Source: Gemmatimonadaceae bacterium (GTDB taxonomy: Bacteria > Gemmatimonadota > Gemmatimonadetes > Gemmatimonadales > Gemmatimonadaceae). From it: a stretch of 64,000 nt of DNA. The first letter of the stretch is position 1; the number at the start of each line of letters is the position of its first letter. This document shows, in pieces, positions 34,731 through 42,548 of the stretch. A program made the translations under genes and the position numbers. Location of the stretch: positions 23,557 through 87,556 of the forward strand of contig JACCWE010000144.1 of NCBI GenBank assembly GCA_013697785.1, in the 5' to 3' direction. Under the pieces are notes generated by a model, which was not told where the DNA came from, did not search any database, and was given only the letters and a program-made list of their open reading frames with translations.

Positions 34731-35557
34731 TGGCGCCTCAGTACTACGATGGTGCTCACCAGCCCTGCGGTAATTCCGACGATCGACGCGATCAAGGCGA
34801 AATTGGTGTGATGGCGCTCACCTATCACTATCTGATCGCCCGGTCTGATGTTGAGCTGATCGAGCGTTGCTCCTTTCGCAACTTCCTGGCCGAGCAGCGT
34901 CGACGAGTAGACGACATCACTGCCGCGCTTCACCTGCGTCCGGTCGACATCCGCATTCTGCGTCGGTCCGCCTGCCATCATGATCGCATCGGCCAGCGCG
35001 ATGTCCGCCGGGAGCTGATAGAACCCCGGCTTGCTCACTGCACCCATCACCGCCACACGCACCAGCGACATCGTCTGAACATCCGGCCGCTTGATGTATC
35101 GCGTCAGCTGCGTCGTCAGATACTCCTGAAGCTCCGAGCGAAGCACTCCCTGCAGCGAGATGTCCGGCAAATTGGGCAACTTGATCACTCTCCCCGCGCG
35201 GACGACTACCGTGTCACTCACCAACGAATCGGTGCGAATCGATAAAAAAACACGGTCGCCTACATCGAAATCACCGTCGCGCAGCCGTGCACGAATCGTC
35301 GCCGCCTGCATCTGCTTCTGAGCGCGAAGCCCGGCATCGGTCTGCGCCGCGGCCTCCTGATCCGTTGTCACCGCCAGCGCCTGCAACTGCACCCTTGTCG
35401 CCTCGGCGTGCTGACTCTCGCTCGGCGGCAACAACTTGGAGGAGGGCGGGGCCGAATGGTGGCAGGCGCTGAAGCCTGCAACGAGGGCCAAACCGGTGAC
35501 TGCTCCGCGGGCCAAGCTTTGCAGCCGGTCGAGGCTGTACCGAAATGAAGTGCTCAT
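34727..35557 (-). CDS. Wza-like polysaccharide export protein
   Basis: About 276 residues. The start giving MSTSFRYSLDRLQ is used because upstream residues of the track ORF cover the sigma-54-type promoter. A hydrophobic signal with possible lipid Cys ('GLALVAGFSACHH') is followed by the polysaccharide export domain ('LRDGDFDVGDRVFLSIRT', 'IKLPNLPDISLQGVLRSELQ') and an SLBB part ('VRVAVMGAVSKPGFYQLPADIALADAIMMAGG'). A final hydrophobic stretch ('FALIASIVGITAGLVSTIVVL') suggests a C-terminal membrane helix. It should form the outer-membrane export channel partnered by the Wzc-like kinase. First gene of a four-gene unit. Confidence 0.9.
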   Translation of the reverse strand: MSTSFRYSLDRLQSLARGAVTGLALVAGFSACHHSAPPSSKLLPPSESQHAEATRVQLQALAVTTDQEAAAQTDAGLRAQKQMQAATIRARLRDGDFDVGDRVFLSIRTDSLVSDTVVVRAGRVIKLPNLPDISLQGVLRSELQEYLTTQLTRYIKRPDVQTMSLVRVAVMGAVSKPGFYQLPADIALADAIMMAGGPTQNADVDRTQVKRGSDVVYSSTLLGQEVAKGATLDQLNIRPGDQIVIGERHHTNFALIASIVGITAGLVSTIVVLRRH

Positions 35558-35666
35558 GTACGCGGTGGTCATTGCACCAGCCGTGCTAGAGGTGAGAAGA
35601 ATGCCATTTGACGATAAATCTTTACGGCTTGGTGACTTGAGTAGCGGCCCCAACTGAGCGGTACAG

Positions 35667-35682
35667 AGCACGGACGGTGCCA
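35667..35682 (-). promoter_or_regulatory. Sigma-54 (-24/-12) promoter for the wza operon
   Basis: On the minus strand TGGCACCGTCCGTGCT has TGGCAC at -24 and TGC at -12 with GG-GC separation of ten bases. It lies about 110 bases upstream of the chosen wza start. A GGCAC-CC-GTGCC palindrome (35856-35867) some 180 bases upstream could be an activator site. The rest of the roughly 470-base gap to the response-regulator gene shows no gene. Confidence 0.7.
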
Positions 35683-36027
35683 GTTGTGGCGAACCCTCCA
35701 CAATATCGACCGCCTCATACACAATGCGGTTGCACACCGGTTACTGAAGTGGACCGAAATGAATGACATGAGCTTGCACACGTCTGTAAGGGGTGATTCA
35801 TTAGATTTGTGATACACATCGCATTGCCCGCGTGTCAGCATTACATCGTAGATGTGGCACCCGTGCCCCATGAAAGCGTTTCCATGCATCGCTGCGTCCG
35901 TTGGAAGCTCCTTGCGCGCAACGAGTTATCCTCGTTTCGCCCCGATTGCACAGTACGTGCAGAGCGTGCGCCCGCACCGTAGCGCGCGTACTCGCTGCAG
36001 CGCGCAGCTCCCAGCCATCGGAAGTGC

Positions 36028-36978
36028 ATGACGGAAGACGGTCTCACCCCTCGACCTCCTCTCATTCTGCTCGCCAACGAGCACGAATGGGCCGCGCGTT
36101 CCCTCGAGACCATCCTCGGACCGCACGGCTTCGCCGTCCTGCGAGCATACACCGGTCGCCAGTTGCTCGGCCTGGTGCGGAGCGCGCAACCCGATCTGAT
36201 CATGGTGGACGTGCGGCTCCCGGATATGCGTGGCGTCGACGTCTGCCGCGCGCTTCGCGACGATCCGCACTTCCCCGAGGAGACGCCGATCATCTTCACC
36301 AGCTCGGGCACGCCTGAGCGGCACGAGCGGCTCGAGGCGTTCAAGGCCGGCGCCTGGGAGATCGTCAGCCAGCCCCTCGACGCCGAAGTCCTGCTGCTCA
36401 AGCTCGATGCGTACATGCGCGGCAAGCGCGCCGTAGATCGTTTGCGCGATGAGAGTCTGCTCGACCAGGCAACGGGCCTGTATAACATGCAGGGGATGGT
36501 TCGCCGAGCGCGCGAGATGTCTGCCGATGCGCAGCGCCTCCACGCGCCGATCTCATGCGTCGCGTTCACTCCCGTCGCCACTACGGACAGCGAGATGACG
36601 TCGCCGGCGATCACCGAGATCATGGTCGAGAGGCTCGGCGCCATCGTGCGCCGCACCGGACGCGCGTCGGATGCGATCGGCCGCCTCGGACCCACCGAGT
36701 TCGCGATCATCGCGCCTGCCACCGAAGAGCCTGGCGCGATCCGCATGATGGAGCGGCTCGAGTCACAGCTCTCCGACATGCTCACGCAGCCCGACGGCAT
36801 CGCGCAGCGCGTGGAGCTGCGCGCCGGCTACTGCTCGGTTGCGGATGGTGCGAAATCGGCCGTAGATGCGGTGGAGATGCTGCTGCGCGCGAACTCCGCA
36901 CTGCGCGACGCGCGCAGCGCCCAGCGCAGCGACGAGCTGCGCAGCTACGACAGCTCGCCGCTCAGGTTCGCCCTGTAA
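36028..36978 (+). CDS. REC-GGDEF protein with both domains degenerate
   Basis: About 316 residues. The N-terminal receiver domain keeps the phospho-acceptor Asp ('LIMVDVRLPDMRG') but the acidic pair is changed ('ILLANEHEW' where DD/DE is usual) and the conserved Lys is Gln ('EIVSQPLD' instead of xxKP). The C-terminal half follows the GGDEF fold ('DQATGLYNMQGMVRRAREM' matching the usual D-x-L-T-G-L-x-N region) but the signature loop reads 'RLGPTEFAII' instead of GG[DE]EF. It is therefore unlikely to make c-di-GMP in the standard way and may act as a binding or scaffolding protein. It converges on the BY-kinase gene with a 17-base overlap. Confidence 0.82.
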   Translation: MTEDGLTPRPPLILLANEHEWAARSLETILGPHGFAVLRAYTGRQLLGLVRSAQPDLIMVDVRLPDMRGVDVCRALRDDPHFPEETPIIFTSSGTPERHERLEAFKAGAWEIVSQPLDAEVLLLKLDAYMRGKRAVDRLRDESLLDQATGLYNMQGMVRRAREMSADAQRLHAPISCVAFTPVATTDSEMTSPAITEIMVERLGAIVRRTGRASDAIGRLGPTEFAIIAPATEEPGAIRMMERLESQLSDMLTQPDGIAQRVELRAGYCSVADGAKSAVDAVEMLLRANSALRDARSAQRSDELRSYDSSPLRFAL

Positions 36979-39388
36979 GCTCGCCGACCTGCGGCGAGGT
37001 ACGCGGTAGATCGTCATCCTCGCTCGTGGTGTACCCGTACAGATACGAGTAGTACTTGTACTCGCCCTGTGCGCGGATGTCGTTGAGCACGGCGCCCAGC
37101 ATGCGCACCGGCAAACGGTCGAGCAGCTTCAGCTTGTTCTCCGCCATCTTCCGGTCGGTCGCGCCCGTGCGCAGCACGATCAGCATGTTCTGCGTCGCTG
37201 CGGCGAGAACGAACGGATCGACGCCGGCACCGAGTGGCGGGCTGTCGACCACCACGACATCGTAGCGACGGCGAAGCTCGGCGATGAACTGCGACATCGC
37301 CTGCGAGTGCAGCAGCTCCGGTCCGCGATGACGACGCGTACCGCACGGAATGAGCGTGAGGCGATCGTGTGTGGTGCTCCGCAGCACTGCTTCGAACGGC
37401 ACATCGCCGCCGAGCAGGTCGAGCAGCCCCGGACGGCGGTTCGCGCCGAACATCGCGTGCAGCTGTCCGCGGCGCGTGTCGCCATCGACGAGCACCGTGC
37501 GATAGCCCGCCTCGGCGAACGACAGCGCGAGATTCGAGCAGACGAGCGATTTGCCATCGCCCGCGCCCGGACTCGAGACCGTGAGCATCGCCGAGCCGCT
37601 CGCGTCGTACTGATTGGTGATCGCCATGCGGATGGTGCGGAACGACTCGATCACCTGTGCGGCTTCCTCGGGATCGGGATCGCCGGCGCGCGAGCGCTTG
37701 ATCGTGGGCACGGCGCCGAGAATCGACAGACCGAGCTCGCGGGTGACCTGCTCGGAATAGCGAAGGCGCGGATCGGTGTGATCGAGCAGCAGCGCGAGAC
37801 CGACTGATGCGCCGAAGCTCACCACGAGGGCGAGCAGGAGAATCGTCGGCGCGGTGTTCTTCGTTGGTGCGAGTGGCGCGACGGCCGTGTCGAGGATGCT
37901 GACATCCGGTATCGCGCCCGCTTCGGCGAGCTTGGTCTCGGCGTAGCGCTGCTGGAGCATCGAGTAGAGCGACGAGCGCGACACGACATCGCGCTGGAGG
38001 CGCATCTGCTCGATCGTGCGCGACGGAATGTTCTGCAGCTCCGTCGACGCGCTCGCCATCTGGCGACTGAGATCGGTGCCGCGTGCCTGGAGATCGGCGA
38101 TCAGCGTGTTGAGCACCTGGGGCAGCGTCTGCGTGCGCATGGTCTGCACGGAAAGGCGGAGATCTTGTACGATGCGGTGCTCGTCGGTGTAGCTCTCGCG
38201 CGCGGCGCGGAGCGCTGCCTCGCGCTTGCTCAGATCAGTGAGCGTTGCCTGCAGCGCGGGCGATGCCTGTGCCGACGGGATGCCGATGAACGCGTCCGCA
38301 GTGATCGTATTCGGATCGCGCGCGAGGATCTGAAGCATCGCGATGTCGTGCTGCACCGTGAGGTACTGAGCCTTCTGCCCGAAGTAGTTGCCGATCATTG
38401 GGTCGCCGCCACCGGGCGACGCCATGCCGGTTGCGGGCGCAGCGATGAGCGCCTCGGACGGAAGGGTGATGGTGTTCTTGCGGAAGGACTCGAGCGAGGT
38501 CTCCGACGAGCGAAGCGCGCGCGAGGCCGTGTCGAGCTGGTCGGCGAGGGCCTTCGACTCTTCGGTGAGATTGCGGCGCTTGAGCTCACCCGCGGTATAC
38601 ACGAACTCGCGCATGATGCCGTTGAGGATCATCGCCGTGCGCTGGGCGCTCGCACCTGCGAGCGTGAGTTTGATGAACTGGCTGTTTTGCGGCAGTGCCA
38701 CTTCGACGCGAGAGATGAGTCCCGTCGACACGTCGCGCGGATTCACGACGGTGAAGGCGACGGCGCGGTTCGGTCCGAGGAGTAGAGCCGACGGCTTCCA
38801 TGCGAAGCCGAGCGCGCGTCCCACGGAGTCGCCCGCGATTCCGCTCTCGACGACCTTTTTCTCCTTCGTCGTGATGAGCGTGTAGTGCGTGTTCGCGGCG
38901 TCGGTGCGGAGCGTGTACGAGCCGGCGCGAAGGCCCGGGCGCGGCTGGAAGCCCTGAAAAACAGCCGAATCGCGCGCGAGACTGGGCCAGATGTAGAGCG
39001 AATACTTCCGCACCACATTGTCCATGATCGACGAACTCTTGATCAGATCCGCCCACGCGCCGGGAGTGACGAGCGGCTGCCCCTGGATCGGCCCCTGCGC
39101 GGCGCCGCCCTTCCCATCTTCCGAGATCCAGACCGTTCCCTGCGTCTGGTAAGCCGGCGTCATGAACTGGGTGACGCCGAAGCCGATGCCGGTGCCGGCA
39201 ATCACGACGAGCAGGATCAGCCACTTGTAGCGCTTGAGCGCCGAGAAGTAGCGCGACCACGAAATCCCCGGCTCCTCCATGGGCGATTGCTGCGCCCAGG
39301 TCGGCTGGTAGTTCTGGCCGTACGCAACCGAAGTGGGCTCGCGATTTGGCTCGACGGGAAGATTCGACGGAAATTGCGGAGCAGTCAT
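36962..39388 (-). CDS. Wzc-like polysaccharide co-polymerase / BY-kinase
   Basis: About 808 residues. The N-terminal Wzz domain is flanked by two membrane segments ('YKWLILLVVIAGTGIGFGVTQFM' and 'TILLLALVVSFGASVGLALLL') with coiled-coil regions between. The cytoplasmic kinase has Walker A 'VSSPGAGDGKSLVCSNLA', A-prime 'VLVDGDTRRGQLH' and B 'VVVVDSPPLGAG'. The tail is tyrosine-rich ('EYKYYSYLYGYTTSEDDD'), the site of cyclic autophosphorylation that governs chain length and export in this family. It pairs with the Wza-like porin. No strong ribosome binding site; a sigma-54-like element lies about 105 bases upstream. Confidence 0.95.
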   Translation of the reverse strand: MTAPQFPSNLPVEPNREPTSVAYGQNYQPTWAQQSPMEEPGISWSRYFSALKRYKWLILLVVIAGTGIGFGVTQFMTPAYQTQGTVWISEDGKGGAAQGPIQGQPLVTPGAWADLIKSSSIMDNVVRKYSLYIWPSLARDSAVFQGFQPRPGLRAGSYTLRTDAANTHYTLITTKEKKVVESGIAGDSVGRALGFAWKPSALLLGPNRAVAFTVVNPRDVSTGLISRVEVALPQNSQFIKLTLAGASAQRTAMILNGIMREFVYTAGELKRRNLTEESKALADQLDTASRALRSSETSLESFRKNTITLPSEALIAAPATGMASPGGGDPMIGNYFGQKAQYLTVQHDIAMLQILARDPNTITADAFIGIPSAQASPALQATLTDLSKREAALRAARESYTDEHRIVQDLRLSVQTMRTQTLPQVLNTLIADLQARGTDLSRQMASASTELQNIPSRTIEQMRLQRDVVSRSSLYSMLQQRYAETKLAEAGAIPDVSILDTAVAPLAPTKNTAPTILLLALVVSFGASVGLALLLDHTDPRLRYSEQVTRELGLSILGAVPTIKRSRAGDPDPEEAAQVIESFRTIRMAITNQYDASGSAMLTVSSPGAGDGKSLVCSNLALSFAEAGYRTVLVDGDTRRGQLHAMFGANRRPGLLDLLGGDVPFEAVLRSTTHDRLTLIPCGTRRHRGPELLHSQAMSQFIAELRRRYDVVVVDSPPLGAGVDPFVLAAATQNMLIVLRTGATDRKMAENKLKLLDRLPVRMLGAVLNDIRAQGEYKYYSYLYGYTTSEDDDLPRTSPQVGELTGRT

Positions 39389-39492
39389 CGACGAGTGTGC
39401 TGAGTAAGGAGACGCGTGGCCAATATGTACAATCGGCTGCGCGTCATGCCAACGGGACGGCCTTTGGGCGAGCAGGCTACAGGGCGCGGGGA

Positions 39493-39508
39493 TGCAATAT
39501 CAGGCCCA
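39493..39508 (-). promoter_or_regulatory. Candidate sigma-54 promoter for the Wzc-like gene
   Basis: Minus strand TGGGCCTGATATTGCA has TGG at -24 and a perfect TTGCA at -12 with correct spacing, but the middle of the -24 element is non-consensus. The 462-base gap between the BY-kinase and the sigma-54 regulator genes otherwise shows no gene. Confidence 0.45.
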
Positions 39509-39850
39509 GCGAAGGGTATGCTTCGACCGCCAAAAGGCTGCCCGAACGATCTGCGGCGAGCCCCGATTACAGGAATAGTAGCGATGCCGTCGCGCCTTCG
39601 CGATCCGAGAGTGGCGCTGCCGCCGCAGATGGTGTAGTATGGTTGCCGTTGCCACTGTAGTTGTGCAGCGGCAGAGCTGTTGCGAGCGTGTAACATTTTA
39701 TTGCGGTTTTCTGTAGGTTCGCTGTGCGCGAGCGACAGAATTCCGGACCTGTAGCGGAAGGCACGCACATAATGTGACGCATGGCCGCACGAGTTCATCG
39801 TAATAGGGAAGAGGCTCGCCTCGGTTGCCTGCGCTCCAAGGAGATTGATC

Positions 39851-41377
39851 ATGTCGGCCCCATTGCTACCCGCCCCACCAATAGATGTGGCGGCGCCATC
39901 GTCGCGCGTCGGACGCGATCCACTGGCGATCCCGGCCGCCGTCAAAGCCGACATTCGCATCCTCGTCGTCGATGATGATCGGACGCTCCGGGAGGGGTGC
40001 GCCAGCGTCCTCGAGCTCGATGGCTACAACGTCACCTTCGTGGGCAGGGGGGACGAGGCGCTCGAGGTCGTCCGCCGCCGGAAGTTCGACATCGTGCTGG
40101 TCGACCTCTATCTCCAGCCCATCTCCGGCCTCGACATCCTCAAGGCGGCGCTCGAGATGCATCGCGAGACGATCGTCGTCGTGATGACCGGAAATCCCAG
40201 CGTGTCATCGAGCATTGAGGCGCTTCGCGCCGGCGCCTGGGACTATCTCCCCAAGCCGTTCTCGGCGACGCATCTCCAGGTGCTCGTCGGGCGCGCATCG
40301 CACGCCGTGATGGTGACTCGCGAGACGAAGGCGCTCCGGCAGCAGCTCACGCAGCAAAACGGGAACAGCGACAAGATCACCCTGCTCGGCGTCGCCCCGG
40401 CCTTTCGCAAAGCCGTCGAGCTCGCGCGAAAGGTCGCGCCCACCGATGCGTCGGTGATGATCACCGGCGAAAGCGGTACGGGAAAGGAAGTGATCGCGCA
40501 GTTCATCCATCATCACAGCCGGCGCGCCAGCAGGAAGCTCGTGCCGATCAACTGCGCCGCGCTCCCCGAGCCGCTGCTGGAGAGCGAGATGTTCGGACAT
40601 CGGAAGGGCGCCTTCACCGGTGCCGATCGCGACAAGCCCGGGCTGCTCGAGACTGCGAATGGCGGGACGCTGTTTCTCGATGAGCTCACCGAGATGTCGC
40701 ATCCGATTCAGGCGAAGCTTCTGCGCGTGCTGCAGGACGGCGTCGTGCGGCGTGTCGGCAGCGAGCAGCAGGATGCAACGGTCGACGTACGCTTCGTCTC
40801 GGCGACCAATCGCGATCCGCAGGAGGCGGTGAACGCGGGAATCCTGCGCGAGGATCTCTTCTATCGTCTGCGGGTGGTTCCGATCAAGCTCCCGCCGCTG
40901 CGTGAGCGTCATGAGGACATTCCGCTGCTCGCGAACCACTTCCTGGCGTACTACTGGGAGCGGCATCGCGAGACGAGCGATAGCCTGCCGAAGCTCACCG
41001 AGAACAGCATGGAGTTTCTGCGCACGCGTCAGTGGCGCGGGAACGTGCGCGAGCTGCAGAACGTCATCGAGCACGTCGCGGTGCTGGCCGAGCCGGGTCA
41101 GCCGATTCAGCCGCAGGACATTCCCGCGTACGAAGATGGAAACTCGGCGCCTGCGCGCACGTCGATGTCGGGCGCGATGATGGACGAGCCGTATCACGCG
41201 GCGAAGGACCGGCTGATCGCCGAGTTCGAGCGTGAGTATCTGTCACGGCTCTCGGCGCGGGCGGGCGGCAACATGTCGCGCGCCGCCCGGCTCGCGAACA
41301 TCGACCGGACGACGCTCTATCGTCTCATGGAGAAGCACAACGTGCGACGGGATGAGCTGAACGGAACTCGCGAGTGA
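39851..41377 (+). CDS. Sigma-54-dependent response regulator (NtrC family)
   Basis: About 508 residues with three intact modules. The receiver has 'ILVVDDDRTLREG', phospho-acceptor 'IVLVDLYLQPISG' and 'YLPKPFSA'. The AAA+ domain has Walker A 'GESGTGKEVIA', the sigma-54 contact loop 'GAFTGAD', Walker B 'LFLDELTEM' and 'RQWRGNVRELQNV'. The C-terminal Fis-type helix-turn-helix is 'NMSRAARLANIDRTTLYRLMEKH'. It should activate the -24/-12 promoters in this locus, comparable to PrsR of exosortase loci. The ATG is six bases inside the track ORF, with AAGGAG seven bases upstream. The kinase gene follows immediately. Confidence 0.95.
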   Translation: MSAPLLPAPPIDVAAPSSRVGRDPLAIPAAVKADIRILVVDDDRTLREGCASVLELDGYNVTFVGRGDEALEVVRRRKFDIVLVDLYLQPISGLDILKAALEMHRETIVVVMTGNPSVSSSIEALRAGAWDYLPKPFSATHLQVLVGRASHAVMVTRETKALRQQLTQQNGNSDKITLLGVAPAFRKAVELARKVAPTDASVMITGESGTGKEVIAQFIHHHSRRASRKLVPINCAALPEPLLESEMFGHRKGAFTGADRDKPGLLETANGGTLFLDELTEMSHPIQAKLLRVLQDGVVRRVGSEQQDATVDVRFVSATNRDPQEAVNAGILREDLFYRLRVVPIKLPPLRERHEDIPLLANHFLAYYWERHRETSDSLPKLTENSMEFLRTRQWRGNVRELQNVIEHVAVLAEPGQPIQPQDIPAYEDGNSAPARTSMSGAMMDEPYHAAKDRLIAEFEREYLSRLSARAGGNMSRAARLANIDRTTLYRLMEKHNVRRDELNGTRE

Positions 41378-41405
41378 CTGCTGGCGCACGTAGCGGGACA
41401 ACAGC

Positions 41406-42533
41406 ATGGATGGCCGAGCCTCACCGTTGGATACGAACGAGCAGGCGGCGATGCCGGTGACGGAAATAGAGGCGCATGCCCCCGCGCTGCCTGGCGCGCT
41501 GGCCGAGGCCCTCGCGCACGCGACCGCGCGCGCGCTGCGAGAGCTGGCGACGGTGGCGCAGTCTGCGCACCACGATGCCGACTTGCGCGACAGCATCGCG
41601 TGGGTGTCCGACGCGGTACGCGCAGCTGCGATCGATGAGCATGCCGAGCCGCGGACGCACCCGCCGGCGCCGGCGCCGCTCGCGCTCGATGCGCTCCGCG
41701 CGTGTCTGCTCGCCGAGCTGCGCGACGCAGGCACCGGTGTCGACGCTGGCGGCATACTCCGGATGTTGGGCGCCGTCGAGCGCGTGCATCAGATCATCGA
41801 GCACGACGATGCGCACCGTTTCAGCGCGCGGCTCGCGGGGCCCGGAGGGCTCGAGCTGCTGGTCGAAGTCGGGCACGACCTGCGCTCGCCGCTGGCATCG
41901 ATCCTCTTTCTCGCGGAGACGCTGCGCAAAGGGCAGAGCGGCGATGTGAACACTGTGCAGGAGCGGCAGCTGGGCCTCATCTACAGCGCCGCGTTCGGGC
42001 TGAGCGCTGTTGCGAGCGACGTCATCGCCTTCGCGCGTGGCGGCAATCGACTCATCGATCCGAAGGCCGAGGCGTTCTCGGTACTCGCGATCCTTCGCGC
42101 GGTGCACGACATCGTGCTGCCGATGGCGGAGGAGAAGAGACTCGCGGTGCTGCTGGTGCCGCCCGACGCCGATTTCCGCGTGGGACATCCGGGCGCGCTC
42201 AATCGTGTGCTGCTCAATCTCACGACGAACGCGCTCAAGTTCACGTCGAGCGGGCACGTCGAGATCTCGGTCACCGCGCCATCGCGCTCGCGGCTGACGT
42301 TCTCGGTGCGCGATACGGGGCGCGGAATTCCGGCGCAGGTGATGAGCTCACTCTTCGATCCATTTCGGAAGCGCGACCCCGGCGATCACGTTTTCTCGAG
42401 TGCGGGGCTCGGGCTCTCGATCTGCCGCAAGCTGGTCGCGGCGATGGGCGGCACGCTCGGCGTCGAGACGAGCGAGGCGAATGGCACGCGCTTCTTCTTC
42501 GAGCTCGAGCTCCCGGTCGTCACGCGGCTCTGA
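41406..42533 (+). CDS. Soluble histidine kinase, likely partner of the sigma-54 regulator
   Basis: About 375 residues with no hydrophobic membrane segment. The first 150 residues are alanine-rich and helical and match no sensor domain I recognise. Then come the dimerisation/phospho-acceptor helix 'LLVEVGHDLRSPLASILFLAETL' (His), the N box 'VLLNLTTNALKFTSSG', G1 'VRDTGRGIPAQV' and G2 'SSAGLGLSICRKLVAAMGG'. It phosphorylates a response regulator; the regulator gene 28 bases upstream is the obvious partner. The lack of membrane segments implies sensing of a cytoplasmic signal or a protein partner. Its 3' end converges on the FtsH-like gene. Confidence 0.9.
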   Translation: MDGRASPLDTNEQAAMPVTEIEAHAPALPGALAEALAHATARALRELATVAQSAHHDADLRDSIAWVSDAVRAAAIDEHAEPRTHPPAPAPLALDALRACLLAELRDAGTGVDAGGILRMLGAVERVHQIIEHDDAHRFSARLAGPGGLELLVEVGHDLRSPLASILFLAETLRKGQSGDVNTVQERQLGLIYSAAFGLSAVASDVIAFARGGNRLIDPKAEAFSVLAILRAVHDIVLPMAEEKRLAVLLVPPDADFRVGHPGALNRVLLNLTTNALKFTSSGHVEISVTAPSRSRLTFSVRDTGRGIPAQVMSSLFDPFRKRDPGDHVFSSAGLGLSICRKLVAAMGGTLGVETSEANGTRFFFELELPVVTRL

Positions 42534-42548
42534 GCCGCGCGACGTGTT

